Shown: piece after piece, positions 7,909-17,458 of the stretch | How the letters are laid out: every line of letters starts with the position of its first letter | How positions within the stretch are numbered: position 1 is the first letter of the stretch | Assembly (NCBI GenBank): GCA_021773335.1 | Contig: JAJFKG010000016.1 | Location: 86,434-150,433, forward strand | DNA from: Gammaproteobacteria bacterium | GTDB lineage: Bacteria; Pseudomonadota; Gammaproteobacteria; JAJFKG01 | DNA length: 64,000 nt | Direction: 5' to 3' | The notes under the pieces: model-generated | Seen by the model: the letters and a program-made list of their open reading frames with translations, nothing else | Database searches by the model: none | Told to the model about the DNA's origin: nothing | Made by a program: the position numbers and the translations under genes

Positions 7909-10900
7909 ATGATCCCCAGCCTATCGCAACTTGATCTACCCAAAGACAACTTTAATGACTTCATCCATAAATTGCGAGATGCGGGTTTTTCTGGGGATAT
8001 CTGCAGTGACTACGCAACTCGCTTAGTCACCGCGACCGACAACAGCGTCTACCAACTTTTACCTCAGGCGGTCATCTATCCACATCAACATAGTGACGTA
8101 GTGCTGGTGATGCAATTGGTTCAGCAATCACAATTTCAAACTATCACGATTACCGCAAGAGGCGCTGGTACTGGCACTAATGGTCAATCATTAACAACTG
8201 GGATTATTATCGATTTTACCCGCTATATGAATCACATCCTTGAATTAGACTTAGAGGCGAGTTGGGTAAGTGTCGAGCCCGGTGTCGTATTGGATCAACT
8301 CAATGAATACCTAAAACCCTACGGCGTATTTGTACCACTCACAATATCCACCAGCAACCGCGCAACCATTGGCGGCATGATAAATACCGATGCTTGTGGT
8401 AAAGGCTCGTGTATTTACGGACGCACGCACGATCATATCAAGGAACTCACGTGCATCTTAAATGATGGCGCAATCATACGTACGCGTGAAATTTCTGCCA
8501 GCATGATCCCACGCCCCAAAAAACGCACCAAACCAATTTCAGCGCGCTTACGCCAAGAATTAGGATTAGATAATGACCGCGTCATCGAAATTTACCAACA
8601 AATTTATATGACGGTAAATGAGCACAAGTCCAGCATACAAAAGCAATTCCCCAAGCTAACTCGTAATATGACGGGCTATAATTTGAGTGAGTTGTACAAT
8701 CAAGAACGCGATAGTTTGAACCTCAGCAATTTAATTGCCGGCTCAGAAGGTACCCTTGCCATTGTCACTGCTGCAAAATTGAAGTTAACCCCTATCCCTG
8801 CATATAAAAAACTGATTGCCATCACTTATCCAAACTTCAATTGTGCACTGGAACACGCAAAGGAAATTATTAAAGCGCAACCATTAGCTATCGAAAGCAT
8901 GGATGAAGTTGTTTACGATTTAGCAAAAACTGATCTCAGCTTCCAGCTAATCAACGAATTTATGCCAGCAAGCACAGCTAATGACAATAATGCCGCGCTA
9001 ACGCTAGTTGAATTTTGTAGTAATAATGAGTTACAGCTACACAAGATCGTTAAAGATTTTTGCCAACAACTTGAAAACCACCAAAACGCTGAATCAGATA
9101 ATATCACCTTGTCTTATTACGTTGCTAAAAATGACTATGAGAGTGAATTACTGTGGACGCTACGCAAAAAAAGTGTTGGTTTACTTGGAAAAACAAAAGG
9201 TAACCGCAAACCGATCTCTGGGATCGAAGATACTGTAGTTAACCCTCAGGATCTAGCCAACTATGTTACCGACATCAAAACCATACTCGACGAATATGAC
9301 CTACGCTATGGTATTTTTGGGCACATGGACGTCGGCTGCTTACACATTAGACCCGCACTCGATATGCGTAATCCAAAAGATGAAATTATCTTACAAGAAA
9401 TTACCGAGCGCGTTGTTGCGTTGGTAAAGCACTATAATGGCCTAATGTGGGGAGAGCACGGCAAAGGATTTCGCAGTGAATACAATCCTGATTTCTTCGG
9501 TAAGGTGCTGTATGGCGAATTACAAAAGATCAAAACGCTGTTCGACCCCTATAATCAACTCAATCCAGGTAAAGTTGCCACATCGTTAACAAGTAACACA
9601 AAACTGGCAAGTATTAATGGCCCTAAGCGCGGACATTTAGACCGACAAATCTTACCAGGACTAGCAAGGCACTACGCTAATGCTATAGCTTGTAATGGTA
9701 ATGGGGTCTGTTTTAATTATCAAACTCAGCAGACTATTTGCCCTAGCTATAAAGCAACGCGTGATCACCGGCATTCGCCGAAAGGTCGCGCAGCTTTAAC
9801 CAGGGAGTGGTTGCGCCAACTCTCAGTACAAAATTATTCGGTAAAACATGTAAATATTATTGCGCGGCTACAACACGCTTGCATAAAATTCGCTAATTAT
9901 TTTCGTAGAAATCACGCTAACGATGATTTTTCTCATCAAGTCCACGAAGCATTCTCTGGTTGCTTGGGTTGCAAAGCCTGTGCAAGTGACTGTCCGGTAC
10001 AAATTAATGTACCGGAATTTAAGAGTAAATTTCTTGCCCTATACCATTCTCGCTATCCCCGGAGCTTGCGTAGTCATTTGATTGCTTATAGTGAGCAAAC
10101 CAGCTTTTTTATGAGCAAATTCCCTAAATTAAGTCGCCGACTACTCACTCTCAACTTTGTAAAACAGATTGCGTATCGATACCTCCACCTCGTCGATTTA
10201 CCGCTGCCAAGTTATCCAGGTCTCAAGCAATTGCAACAACAAGCAGACATTAAACCAACCAAAATTTCTGAGCTATTACGTAAACGTCATTTACACCAAA
10301 ACGAGCAACCAAAATCAGTCATTGTCCTGCAAGATTGGCTCACCAGCCACTACGACAGTCGTTTGCTTATCTGTACGCATGAATTATTATCTGAATTAGG
10401 CTATCAAGTTCACATTGCCCCTCTCTACATAAATGGCAAGGCCTTTCATGCCGCCGGGCGATTACGTAAATTTCGCCGTTACGCACGCAAGAATAGTCAA
10501 TTGCTAAAGCGACTAGCGAGCTGTGAAATTCCGATTATTGGTATCGACCCAAGCATTACTCTTACCTATCGTGACGAATATCGCTGTGATCTACCAGAAT
10601 CTAATAATCAGTTTGTGGTTATGTTAGTACAAGAATGGTTAGCAACGCAGCTAAACAACTTAATAAAGGGCGGGATATTCACCGCAAATCAGCAAAAAAA
10701 TCATAGCCCAAGCTATTTTTTACTCACGCATTGCAGTGAAAATTCACTTTTGCCACAGGCACAAACACTGTGGGTAAATATATTTCATGCCTTTAATCTC
10801 AATCTAATTCCTATCACGAGTGGATGCTGCGGTATGGCGGGTAGTTATGGCCATGAATCAGAACACTATGCGTTATCACAAAAAATATTTAAACAAACAT

Positions 10901-11055
10901 GGCAGCAACATATTGGCAGCGATAAATATGAAAAAGAAAATTTTTTAGTAACAGGATTTTCTTGTCGCGAACAAGTAAAACGCTTCGCTGGCTTTACACC
11001 GCGTCACCCACTTGAAGCATTACATGCACATATATGCCAACAGCGGAGCAAATAA
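7909..11055 (+). CDS. ydiJ: FAD/Fe-S oxidoreductase, YdiJ-like (D-2-hydroxyglutarate/D-lactate dehydrogenase type)
   Basis: A 1048-residue flavo-iron-sulfur dehydrogenase that oxidises a D-2-hydroxyacid. The N-terminal PCMH-type FAD-binding domain includes TARGAGTGTNGQ and the TIGGMINTDACGKGS loop. An FAD-oxidase C-terminal domain follows, with the GHMDVGCLHIRP metal/substrate motif. Next are a ferredoxin-like cluster motif CLGCKACASDCP (Cys685, 688, 691, 695) and an earlier cysteine pair region (ACNGNGVC), then a C-terminal CCG domain with SGCCGMAGSYG (Cys973/974). This order and length match E. coli YdiJ (1018 residues). It probably feeds electrons to the quinone pool, although no membrane helix is evident. 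An AAGGAAAG ribosome site precedes the ATG. Confidence 0.88.
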   Translation: MIPSLSQLDLPKDNFNDFIHKLRDAGFSGDICSDYATRLVTATDNSVYQLLPQAVIYPHQHSDVVLVMQLVQQSQFQTITITARGAGTGTNGQSLTTGIIIDFTRYMNHILELDLEASWVSVEPGVVLDQLNEYLKPYGVFVPLTISTSNRATIGGMINTDACGKGSCIYGRTHDHIKELTCILNDGAIIRTREISASMIPRPKKRTKPISARLRQELGLDNDRVIEIYQQIYMTVNEHKSSIQKQFPKLTRNMTGYNLSELYNQERDSLNLSNLIAGSEGTLAIVTAAKLKLTPIPAYKKLIAITYPNFNCALEHAKEIIKAQPLAIESMDEVVYDLAKTDLSFQLINEFMPASTANDNNAALTLVEFCSNNELQLHKIVKDFCQQLENHQNAESDNITLSYYVAKNDYESELLWTLRKKSVGLLGKTKGNRKPISGIEDTVVNPQDLANYVTDIKTILDEYDLRYGIFGHMDVGCLHIRPALDMRNPKDEIILQEITERVVALVKHYNGLMWGEHGKGFRSEYNPDFFGKVLYGELQKIKTLFDPYNQLNPGKVATSLTSNTKLASINGPKRGHLDRQILPGLARHYANAIACNGNGVCFNYQTQQTICPSYKATRDHRHSPKGRAALTREWLRQLSVQNYSVKHVNIIARLQHACIKFANYFRRNHANDDFSHQVHEAFSGCLGCKACASDCPVQINVPEFKSKFLALYHSRYPRSLRSHLIAYSEQTSFFMSKFPKLSRRLLTLNFVKQIAYRYLHLVDLPLPSYPGLKQLQQQADIKPTKISELLRKRHLHQNEQPKSVIVLQDWLTSHYDSRLLICTHELLSELGYQVHIAPLYINGKAFHAAGRLRKFRRYARKNSQLLKRLASCEIPIIGIDPSITLTYRDEYRCDLPESNNQFVVMLVQEWLATQLNNLIKGGIFTANQQKNHSPSYFLLTHCSENSLLPQAQTLWVNIFHAFNLNLIPITSGCCGMAGSYGHESEHYALSQKIFKQTWQQHIGSDKYEKENFLVTGFSCREQVKRFAGFTPRHPLEALHAHICQQRSK

Positions 11056-11061
11056 TCTACG

Positions 11062-11991
11062 CTACAATTCGTTAGCACGCAGATGTCGATTCACTGAAAA
11101 CCATGAACCAAAAAATCCGAGAACAATGCCTACACAAGCAAGCTTAACGCCACCCAAAAAACCCAAACCATGCAAGGAAAATTGACTGCTATAAAGCTTT
11201 GCCAACTGGACCACCGGTACATTAAGCCAACTGATGGTAATACTAACGAGTATCCACGCAATAATTGCCCCAAATAGACCATAATACATGCCCGAGTACA
11301 AAAATGGCCGACGAATAAAGCTATTTGTTGCACCGATCAATTTAATGATTTCGATTTCCTGACGACGGTTTTGCGTCGATAATCTAATCGTATTACCAAT
11401 CACTAATAGCACAGCCAAACCCAATAAAGCTGCTAGCGCCCACACTCCGCGCCTAATTACTTCAATAATCGTGTATAGTCGCTTTAGCCATTGCATATCT
11501 AACTCAGCAATATCAACCTGTGGCAGGCGCTTTAAGTCCGTTAATAGTGCCTCAATTGATTTGGGTGTCTGCACGCTAAGCGTTGGCTGCACTTCTAGTA
11601 CTGCAGGCAATGGATTTGAATGTAAATCTTCAACAATATCACCAATACCCGTTTGCGCTTGAAACTTCTTCAAACCATCTTGTGGTGAAATGTATGTAAC
11701 ATTAGCAACGTCATCACGCTGTTTTAACTGTGATGCCAAATCTTGTGCAGTAGCTTGGCTAACTGATACTTTCAAAAATAGTGATATTTGTGCACCCTTG
11801 TCCCAACCTTGTCCAAACGATTGCACATTACCTAGCAAAACATAAAGACATGCAGGCAGAGCTAACGCTACCCCAATCACCAGAAGTGTTAACATGGTTG
11901 CAAAAGGCGTACGCCATAGGCGCCCAAGACTAGAGACACTTGCATGCGCATGACGCTCAAGTAATTTATGCCAGCGATCCGATAAACTCAT
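11062..11991 (-). CDS. ftsX: Cell division ABC transporter permease FtsX
   Basis: A 309-residue inner-membrane protein of the divisome. With FtsE it activates septal peptidoglycan hydrolases through EnvC-type partners. Four membrane segments are apparent: about 30-52 (after a long cytoplasmic N terminus), 178-200, 225-250 and 275-295. A periplasmic domain lies between the first two, with the ECD motif region KFQAQTGIGDIVEDL. The start ATG overlaps the FtsE stop codon (4-base overlap), giving translational coupling. The gene ends 6 bases from the convergent ydiJ stop without a visible terminator between them. Confidence 0.93.
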   Translation of the reverse strand: MSLSDRWHKLLERHAHASVSSLGRLWRTPFATMLTLLVIGVALALPACLYVLLGNVQSFGQGWDKGAQISLFLKVSVSQATAQDLASQLKQRDDVANVTYISPQDGLKKFQAQTGIGDIVEDLHSNPLPAVLEVQPTLSVQTPKSIEALLTDLKRLPQVDIAELDMQWLKRLYTIIEVIRRGVWALAALLGLAVLLVIGNTIRLSTQNRRQEIEIIKLIGATNSFIRRPFLYSGMYYGLFGAIIAWILVSITISWLNVPVVQLAKLYSSQFSLHGLGFLGGVKLACVGIVLGFFGSWFSVNRHLRANEL

Positions 11992-12698
11992 ACTAGCACT
12001 CCCTCTTCTTGCACGTGATTAGCCTGCCATTGCAGTTGCGCACCTGCGTCAAATAAACGCCCTTGTTTCAAGGTAATGATGCGATGGCGCATGCTTGCAA
12101 TCAGCGGTAAATCATGGCTTGCCACTAGCACCGTTACTCCTACTTCGTTAAATTCTTGGAATAGATTCATAATTTCCGCTGACAGGTCAGGATCTAAATT
12201 ACCGGTAGGCTCATCTGCCAATAACAACGCTGGGCGATTGACAACAGCACGCGCGATCCCAACTCGTTGCTGCTCACCACCGGATAAACCCTTAGGGTAG
12301 CAACGCTCTTTGTTACCCAAGCTTACCTTATCCAAGGCTGCACGTACGCGCTTTTGTATCTCTTGGTGGCTAAATCCATGGATCACTAGCGGCAAAGCAA
12401 CATTGTCAAACACTGTTAACTCCGGTAGCAAATGTGGATTTTGGAAAATAAGTCCAATATTGCGGCGTATATAAGGGATTTTACGTCTTGAGACACGTTT
12501 ATAATTACAACCATTAACGACTATCTTACCGTTTGTCGGCCGCTCTAATAATGCAGCCAACTTTAGTAGAGTACTTTTACCTGCGCCAGAGTGGCCGGTC
12601 AAAAAGGCCATTTCGCCTTTCGCCATGTGAAACGTTAAATTACTCAAAGCCGTATGATTGGGATCATAGCGCATCGATACATTATCGAAATCTATCAT
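11988..12698 (-). CDS. ftsE: Cell division ATP-binding protein FtsE
   Basis: A 236-residue ABC ATPase that pairs with FtsX at the septum. The Walker A is GHSGAGKS (35-42), the Q-loop is in LIFQNPHLLPE, the signature is LSGGEQQR (138-145), and the Walker B is LLLADEPTGNLD (Asp162, Glu163). The switch His follows in ASHD. The protein matches the family in length. It lies about 80 bases downstream of ftsY, beyond a strong palindrome, in the usual ftsY-ftsE-ftsX order. Confidence 0.95.
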   Translation of the reverse strand: MIDFDNVSMRYDPNHTALSNLTFHMAKGEMAFLTGHSGAGKSTLLKLAALLERPTNGKIVVNGCNYKRVSRRKIPYIRRNIGLIFQNPHLLPELTVFDNVALPLVIHGFSHQEIQKRVRAALDKVSLGNKERCYPKGLSGGEQQRVGIARAVVNRPALLLADEPTGNLDPDLSAEIMNLFQEFNEVGVTVLVASHDLPLIASMRHRIITLKQGRLFDAGAQLQWQANHVQEEGVLV

Positions 12699-12768
12699 AG
12701 TTTATTTTATTCCGTATGTAACTGCTCACCAAAGTTACTGTTACCCTGCAAACACTCCAAAAACCAGG

Positions 12769-12802
12769 AGTAACTATTCAGCAATTTTGCTGAATAGTTA
12801 CT
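12769..12802. terminator. Perfect 16-bp-arm palindrome overlapping the ftsY stop codon
   Basis: The arms 12769-12784 (AGTAACTATTCAGCAA) and 12787-12802 are perfect reverse complements with only two bases between them, so the whole element is 34 bases. It covers the last codons and stop of ftsY. On the minus strand a GGTTTTTGG run follows a few bases later. It could act as a weak or attenuating terminator or mRNA-protecting stem between ftsY and ftsE; the T run is short, so full termination is uncertain. Confidence 0.55.
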
Positions 12803-13965
12803 TCCGTATCGTTTTCAGAAAACAAAGCTTCCACAAAATCACGCGCACTAAAGGGACGCAAGTCTTCTATTCCTTCCCCTATCCCAATAAAACGGATAGG
12901 GATTTCCATGCTGTTTGCCAAAGCGAAAATGATTCCACCTTTTGCGGTACCATCAAGTTTAGTAAGGGTCAGGCCTGTCACTCCAACTGCATCATGAAAT
13001 TGCTGCGCCTGGTTTAACGCATTTTGCCCAGTTGCTGCATCTAACACTAGCATGATTTCATGCGGCGCATCACCATCTAATTTAGCCATAACACGCTTAA
13101 TCTTTTTTAATTCTTCCATTAAATTTGATTGCGTATGTAAACGCCCTGCGGTATCAGCAATTAAAACATCCACTTCTCGTGCTTTTGCCGATTGCAAAGC
13201 ATCATATAGAACAGATGCACTATCAGAACCAGTTTTTTGTGCAACCACCGGAATTTGATTGCGCTCACCCCAAACCTGTAATTGTTCAATCGCTGCAGCA
13301 CGAAACGTGTCACCCGCCGCCAGCATGATTTGTTTGCCCTGTGCCTGTAAGTGTTTAGCTAATTTACCAATTGTGGTAGTTTTACCATTGCCATTAACAC
13401 CGACCATCAATATCACATAAGGTTTATTCGACGCGTCAACTTGCAGTGGTACACTCACCTTAGCTAGCATTGCTGTTAAATTATCACACAAAGCTTGTAG
13501 CAAGGCTTGTGCATCATTCAACTCTTTACGTTTAACCCTCATTGTTAAATCGTCAATGATTTCTTGACTAGCATCGACACCAACGTCAGCCAACAGCAAT
13601 TGTTCTTCAATCTCTTCTAAGAGCTCTTCATCGATTTCTTTACGCCCCAGTACTAAATTGGTAACGCCTTCACTGAGGTTACTACGTGTACGACCTAAGC
13701 CAGTACGCAAGCGACGCAAAAAACCGGCCTTCTTTTCAAGCTCTGCTGACGTACTTGTATTATCTTCTTTTGCAACCCTCGGGCTATCTTCTTGACTGAT
13801 ACTCGCAGCTTTTTGTGTAAGCTGTTCTTGGGCAGATTCTTCAGTGGGTCCTTGAGCGGACTCTTGGGTGGGTTCTGGTTTGGATTGTGGCGCATCCTTA
13901 TCAGTATTTTTTTTCGCGGATTTCTTACGCTTTCTAAACTTAAGCATTTTCACCATTCTCTTCAT
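12778..13965 (-). CDS. ftsY: Signal recognition particle receptor FtsY
   Basis: A 395-residue SRP receptor GTPase that docks ribosome-nascent chains with the Ffh-4.5S RNA particle at the inner membrane. A basic N terminus is followed by a Glu/Gln/Thr/Ser-rich linker (about 20-75), the usual low-conservation A region. The NG domain begins with the helical N part (about 85-175) and contains G1 GVNGNGKT (189-196), DTFRAAA (219-225), DTAGRLHTQ (271-279) and TKLDGTAKGG. The start may instead be the internal ATG at Met7, ahead of the basic RKRKK cluster. First gene of the ftsY-ftsE-ftsX run, divergent from the M16 peptidase pair. Confidence 0.95.
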   Translation of the reverse strand: MKRMVKMLKFRKRKKSAKKNTDKDAPQSKPEPTQESAQGPTEESAQEQLTQKAASISQEDSPRVAKEDNTSTSAELEKKAGFLRRLRTGLGRTRSNLSEGVTNLVLGRKEIDEELLEEIEEQLLLADVGVDASQEIIDDLTMRVKRKELNDAQALLQALCDNLTAMLAKVSVPLQVDASNKPYVILMVGVNGNGKTTTIGKLAKHLQAQGKQIMLAAGDTFRAAAIEQLQVWGERNQIPVVAQKTGSDSASVLYDALQSAKAREVDVLIADTAGRLHTQSNLMEELKKIKRVMAKLDGDAPHEIMLVLDAATGQNALNQAQQFHDAVGVTGLTLTKLDGTAKGGIIFALANSMEIPIRFIGIGEGIEDLRPFSARDFVEALFSENDTEVTIQQNC

Positions 13966-14105
13966 GATTCGATTGTGCGCGGATGACTCGCGTCACAAAA
14001 TGCATTATTCTAGCACCGTTTTTTTATTCTACGCCATTAGGATAAATTTTTACCTTTTGGGCCAAATTAAGAACAAAAGTATTCGGTTTAACACTAGGAG
14101 TTACT

Positions 14106-15494
14106 ATGCGTTACCTTGCTACTCTACTCTTTGCACTACTTGCTTGGACTTGGACCATACCTGCAAGTGCCAATGTGAGCACGAATGTACAAGCCAAAGA
14201 CTATCGCCTCGCTAACGGATTGAAACTCTTGGTTGTAGAAGACAACCGCGCCCCCGTTGTAGCCGTTCAAATTTGGTACAAGGTGGGTTCTGCTCATGAA
14301 ACCAACGGCATTAGCGGACTATCGCACTTGCTTGAGCACCTCATGTTCGATGGCACCAAAAAATACCCGAGTGATTCACTCACGCGCATTGTTGCCGAAA
14401 ATGGAGGTAAACAAAACGCAGCAACTAGCCAAGACTTTACCTTCTATTTTGAGCAAATGTCCGCAGATAAACTGCCTCTCGCCTTCGACCTAGAAGCAGA
14501 CCGGATGCAAAATCTCAACATCACTCAAAAAGAATTTGATAAAGAAATAAAAGTTGTGCGTGAAGAGCGGCGCATGCGTACCAATGACAATCCACAAGCA
14601 CTCACCCAAGAACGTTTTAATGCCAACGCTCATTTGGCCAGTCCCTACCACCACCCTGTCGTCGGTTGGATGAATGATCTCAATAACTTAAAACTGAGTG
14701 ATGCGCAAAAATGGTATAAAACCTGGTACGCTCCAAATAACGCAACCATTGTCGTTGTCGGTGATGTGCAGCCTAACAATGTTTACAAACTTGCAAAAAA
14801 ATATTTCGGCAAGATTAAACCTTCTCAATCAATTCCAACGCTAAAGCCGCAACACGAACCCCCACCATTAGGTACCCGCACGGTTAATGTAAATACACCG
14901 GCAAAGGTTCCTTTCATTTTAATGGGATATAATGTGCCATCGATAAAAACTGCCAAGCAAGAATGGGTGCCTTACGCATTAGCCGTCGCCTCTGGTGTAC
15001 TCGGTGGCAGTGCAAGCTCGCGTTTACAACGCAACCTTGTTCGTGGGAAAGAAATCGCGAGTGAAGCAGACGCCGATTACCAACCTTATACCCTGTTTAG
15101 TAGCTTATTTGTGATCAGTGGCACACCAGCACCTGGCCACACAACCAAAGAGCTGCGTAAAGCCTTCAATGCCGCGATTAAAAAACTGCAAACGTCCCTG
15201 GTCACTAAAGAAGAATTACAGCGCATCAAAGCGCAAGTTATCGCCGATAAAATCTATTCACAAGATTCAATGGTATATACAGGAATACAACTTGGGAACT
15301 TAGTCAGCATCGGCTTACCATGGCAAACAATCAATAAGGATATTACTCAGCTACAACAAGTCACACCACAGCAAATACAAGAGGTTGCGCGTAAGTATCT
15401 CGTGCCCTCACGTTTAACTATTGCCGTGTTAACTCCTCAAACCATTAGCAAACAAAAAGACGTCCAAAACAACAAGGAAGAACAACATGGTTAA
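14106..15494 (+). CDS. Periplasmic M16 (pitrilysin) family zinc peptidase, catalytic subunit
   Basis: A 462-residue secreted metallopeptidase. A signal peptide ends around residue 22 (PASA/NV). The inverted zinc motif HLLEH (His74, Glu77, His78) is intact, with a downstream Glu in KVVREERRMR as the third ligand. The C-terminal M16C half includes the Arg/Tyr-type substrate region. The next gene encodes a second M16 protein without the zinc motif and overlaps it by 8 bases, so an active/inactive heterodimer is likely. Substrates are unknown, probably peptides or misfolded envelope proteins. An AGGAG ribosome site (14096-14100) precedes the ATG. Confidence 0.9.
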   Translation: MRYLATLLFALLAWTWTIPASANVSTNVQAKDYRLANGLKLLVVEDNRAPVVAVQIWYKVGSAHETNGISGLSHLLEHLMFDGTKKYPSDSLTRIVAENGGKQNAATSQDFTFYFEQMSADKLPLAFDLEADRMQNLNITQKEFDKEIKVVREERRMRTNDNPQALTQERFNANAHLASPYHHPVVGWMNDLNNLKLSDAQKWYKTWYAPNNATIVVVGDVQPNNVYKLAKKYFGKIKPSQSIPTLKPQHEPPPLGTRTVNVNTPAKVPFILMGYNVPSIKTAKQEWVPYALAVASGVLGGSASSRLQRNLVRGKEIASEADADYQPYTLFSSLFVISGTPAPGHTTKELRKAFNAAIKKLQTSLVTKEELQRIKAQVIADKIYSQDSMVYTGIQLGNLVSIGLPWQTINKDITQLQQVTPQQIQEVARKYLVPSRLTIAVLTPQTISKQKDVQNNKEEQHG

Positions 15495-16854
15495 ACTAAT
15501 ACGCCGTAAGCCTACTTTTACTTTAAGCCTGTTATTAATCATAGGCATGGCTGTCACATTACTAGCCATGTTTACTTCCAGCCAAGCCAGCGAGCAAACA
15601 GAGTCGATATTACACCTACAACACTGGAAAATGTTTAACGGTGCAAACATTTATTATGTGCAAACTAAAAGCTTACCCATCATCGATATACGTGTCGCCT
15701 TCCGTGCCGGTTCAGCCTATGATGGCCGCCAACCAGGCCTAGCTAACTTAACCAACGATATGCTCGGTGAAGGCACTCCAAACATGAGCGCCGATCAAAT
15801 CGCAGATAAATTTGATAGCCTCGGCGCTGCTTTTTCTGGTAGTGCCGGACTTGATATGAGTACCTTGTCTCTGCGCAGCCTCTCCTCGCCAGAAATGCTC
15901 AAACCAGCCCTCAGCACCTTTACTGCTGTGTTGGCACAACCAAGTTTTCCAAGCAAGGCATTTAGGCGCCTGCAAGAGCAAACCCTTAGCGCTATCAGCC
16001 AATCTGAGCAATTGGCGCCAGACGTGGCTAACAAAGCATTTTTTGCCGCCGTCTATGGCAAACAACCTTACGGCCACCCCGTTGTTGGCACCAAAAAATC
16101 TGTAAAAGCAATTTCACTGAGTGATGTAAAGGCATTTTATAAAAAATACTATGTCGGTAATAATGCGACGATGGTCATTGTGGGTAATGTCAATCGCAAA
16201 CAAGCAGAGAAAATTGCTAATCAAATCTTGCAGAACTTACCGACTGGTACGGCCGCAGCTGATTTAGCGGATGCAAAACCATTGGCCCAGGCAGTTAAGG
16301 AAGCGATTAAGTTCCCTTCCACGCAAACGCAAATTAGAATTGGGCAAGTTGGCATTAAACCCAATGATCCCAATTACTTCCCTCTATTTATCGGTAATCA
16401 AATCTTTGGCGGCAGCGTATTTTTATCGCGTTTGTTTAAGCAAGTACGCGGTCAACATGGCCTATCTTACAGTGTCTATAGCTACTTCTTACCATTGCGC
16501 TATGACGGGCCATTTTTAATTTCATTACAAACGCGCAACCAACAAGCACCTTTTGCCTTAAAATTAACGACAAAGATGCTAGACGACTTCGTTGCCAAGG
16601 GTCCAACTAATGCTGAACTTGTTGCTGCGAAAAAGAGTATCATCGGGAGCTTTCCCTTGCGCTTAAGTAGCAATAACACCATTGCAAATCAAGTCTTAAA
16701 AATTGGCTTTTATCAACTACCACTTAACTATCTCGACACATATCGAGACAACGTTAATGCTGTAAGTATTCCACAAATCAAAAACGCATTTAAGAAAGTT
16801 ATAGATACCAATAAACTTGTTACCATTGCGGTAGGCAATGGCAAAGCAGTCTAA
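15487..16854 (+). CDS. Periplasmic M16 family protein lacking the zinc motif (partner subunit)
   Basis: A 455-residue M16-fold protein with an N-terminal signal (hydrophobic stretch about 11-33, cleavage near SQA/SE). At the position of the HxxEH zinc site it reads GLANLTNDML (84-93), so catalytic residues are absent. The C-terminal half keeps the M16C pattern, including the RGQHGLSYSVYSYF region that contributes substrate-binding residues in two-subunit enzymes. Adjacent active and inactive M16 genes form heterodimers in other bacteria and in mitochondrial processing peptidase; the same is inferred here. The end overlaps rsmD by 17 bases. Confidence 0.88.
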   Translation: MVKLIRRKPTFTLSLLLIIGMAVTLLAMFTSSQASEQTESILHLQHWKMFNGANIYYVQTKSLPIIDIRVAFRAGSAYDGRQPGLANLTNDMLGEGTPNMSADQIADKFDSLGAAFSGSAGLDMSTLSLRSLSSPEMLKPALSTFTAVLAQPSFPSKAFRRLQEQTLSAISQSEQLAPDVANKAFFAAVYGKQPYGHPVVGTKKSVKAISLSDVKAFYKKYYVGNNATMVIVGNVNRKQAEKIANQILQNLPTGTAAADLADAKPLAQAVKEAIKFPSTQTQIRIGQVGIKPNDPNYFPLFIGNQIFGGSVFLSRLFKQVRGQHGLSYSVYSYFLPLRYDGPFLISLQTRNQQAPFALKLTTKMLDDFVAKGPTNAELVAAKKSIIGSFPLRLSSNNTIANQVLKIGFYQLPLNYLDTYRDNVNAVSIPQIKNAFKKVIDTNKLVTIAVGNGKAV

Positions 16855-17458
16855 TAACAATCAACAACTACGCATTATTGCGGGGCAATGGCGTGGCCGG
16901 AAGTTGAAATTTCCGGCTCTGCCTGGGCTGCGCCCAACTCCCGATCGTATTCGCGAAACTTTATTTAATTGGTTAGCACCGATTATACAGGATAGTCACT
17001 GTCTCGATTTATTTGCAGGTAGCGGCGCCCTAGGCTTTGAAGCATTATCACGTGGAGCAGCCGAAGTTATAATGATTGATAATGACGTTAGTATCTGTCA
17101 GAACTTGCACACCAATGCGACCATTTTAGGTAGCCAAGACAAACTCGGCATCTTCAATTTAAAAATCCCACAGGATTTCCCTCGCTTAAAGGAATTATTA
17201 CGCCACTCACAACTGGGAAAAACTACATTTGATATTGTTTTTCTCGATCCTCCTTACCGCAAAACATTATTAAAAACCATCTGTTTGCAGCTAGAACAAC
17301 AACAATGGTTAAGCAGCCCTGCTTATATTTACATTGAAGCAGAAAAAGAATTAACAGACTTACCCATACCCGAAAATTGGCGTATTATACGCAGCAAAGT
17401 AGCCGGACAAGTCGGTTACCATTTAGCTATTCGTGAATCTGGTAATACGCAGGCATGA
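16838..17458 (+). CDS. rsmD: 16S rRNA (guanine-966-N2) methyltransferase RsmD
   Basis: A 206-residue SAM-dependent methyltransferase that modifies G966 in the 30S P site. The N-terminal LRIIAGQWRGRKLKFP and the RPTPDRIRETLFNWL segments are diagnostic. The SAM motif I is LDLFAGSGALGFEALSRGA and the catalytic motif IV is FLDPPY. The start lies inside the end of the upstream M16 gene and the stop overlaps the next gene by 4 bases. Gammaproteobacterial rsmD is often next to ftsYEX, as here across the M16 pair. Confidence 0.95.
   Translation: MAKQSNNNQQLRIIAGQWRGRKLKFPALPGLRPTPDRIRETLFNWLAPIIQDSHCLDLFAGSGALGFEALSRGAAEVIMIDNDVSICQNLHTNATILGSQDKLGIFNLKIPQDFPRLKELLRHSQLGKTTFDIVFLDPPYRKTLLKTICLQLEQQQWLSSPAYIYIEAEKELTDLPIPENWRIIRSKVAGQVGYHLAIRESGNTQA

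Noticed and set aside
13868..14215. 115-codon plus-strand frame across the ftsY start and the M16 gene start
   Set aside because: It overlaps both real genes in other frames, and its product has no recognisable pattern.
15487..16854. Second M16 gene as a damaged pseudogene
   Set aside because: The frame is full length with a signal peptide; loss of the zinc motif is normal for the partner subunit of M16 pairs.
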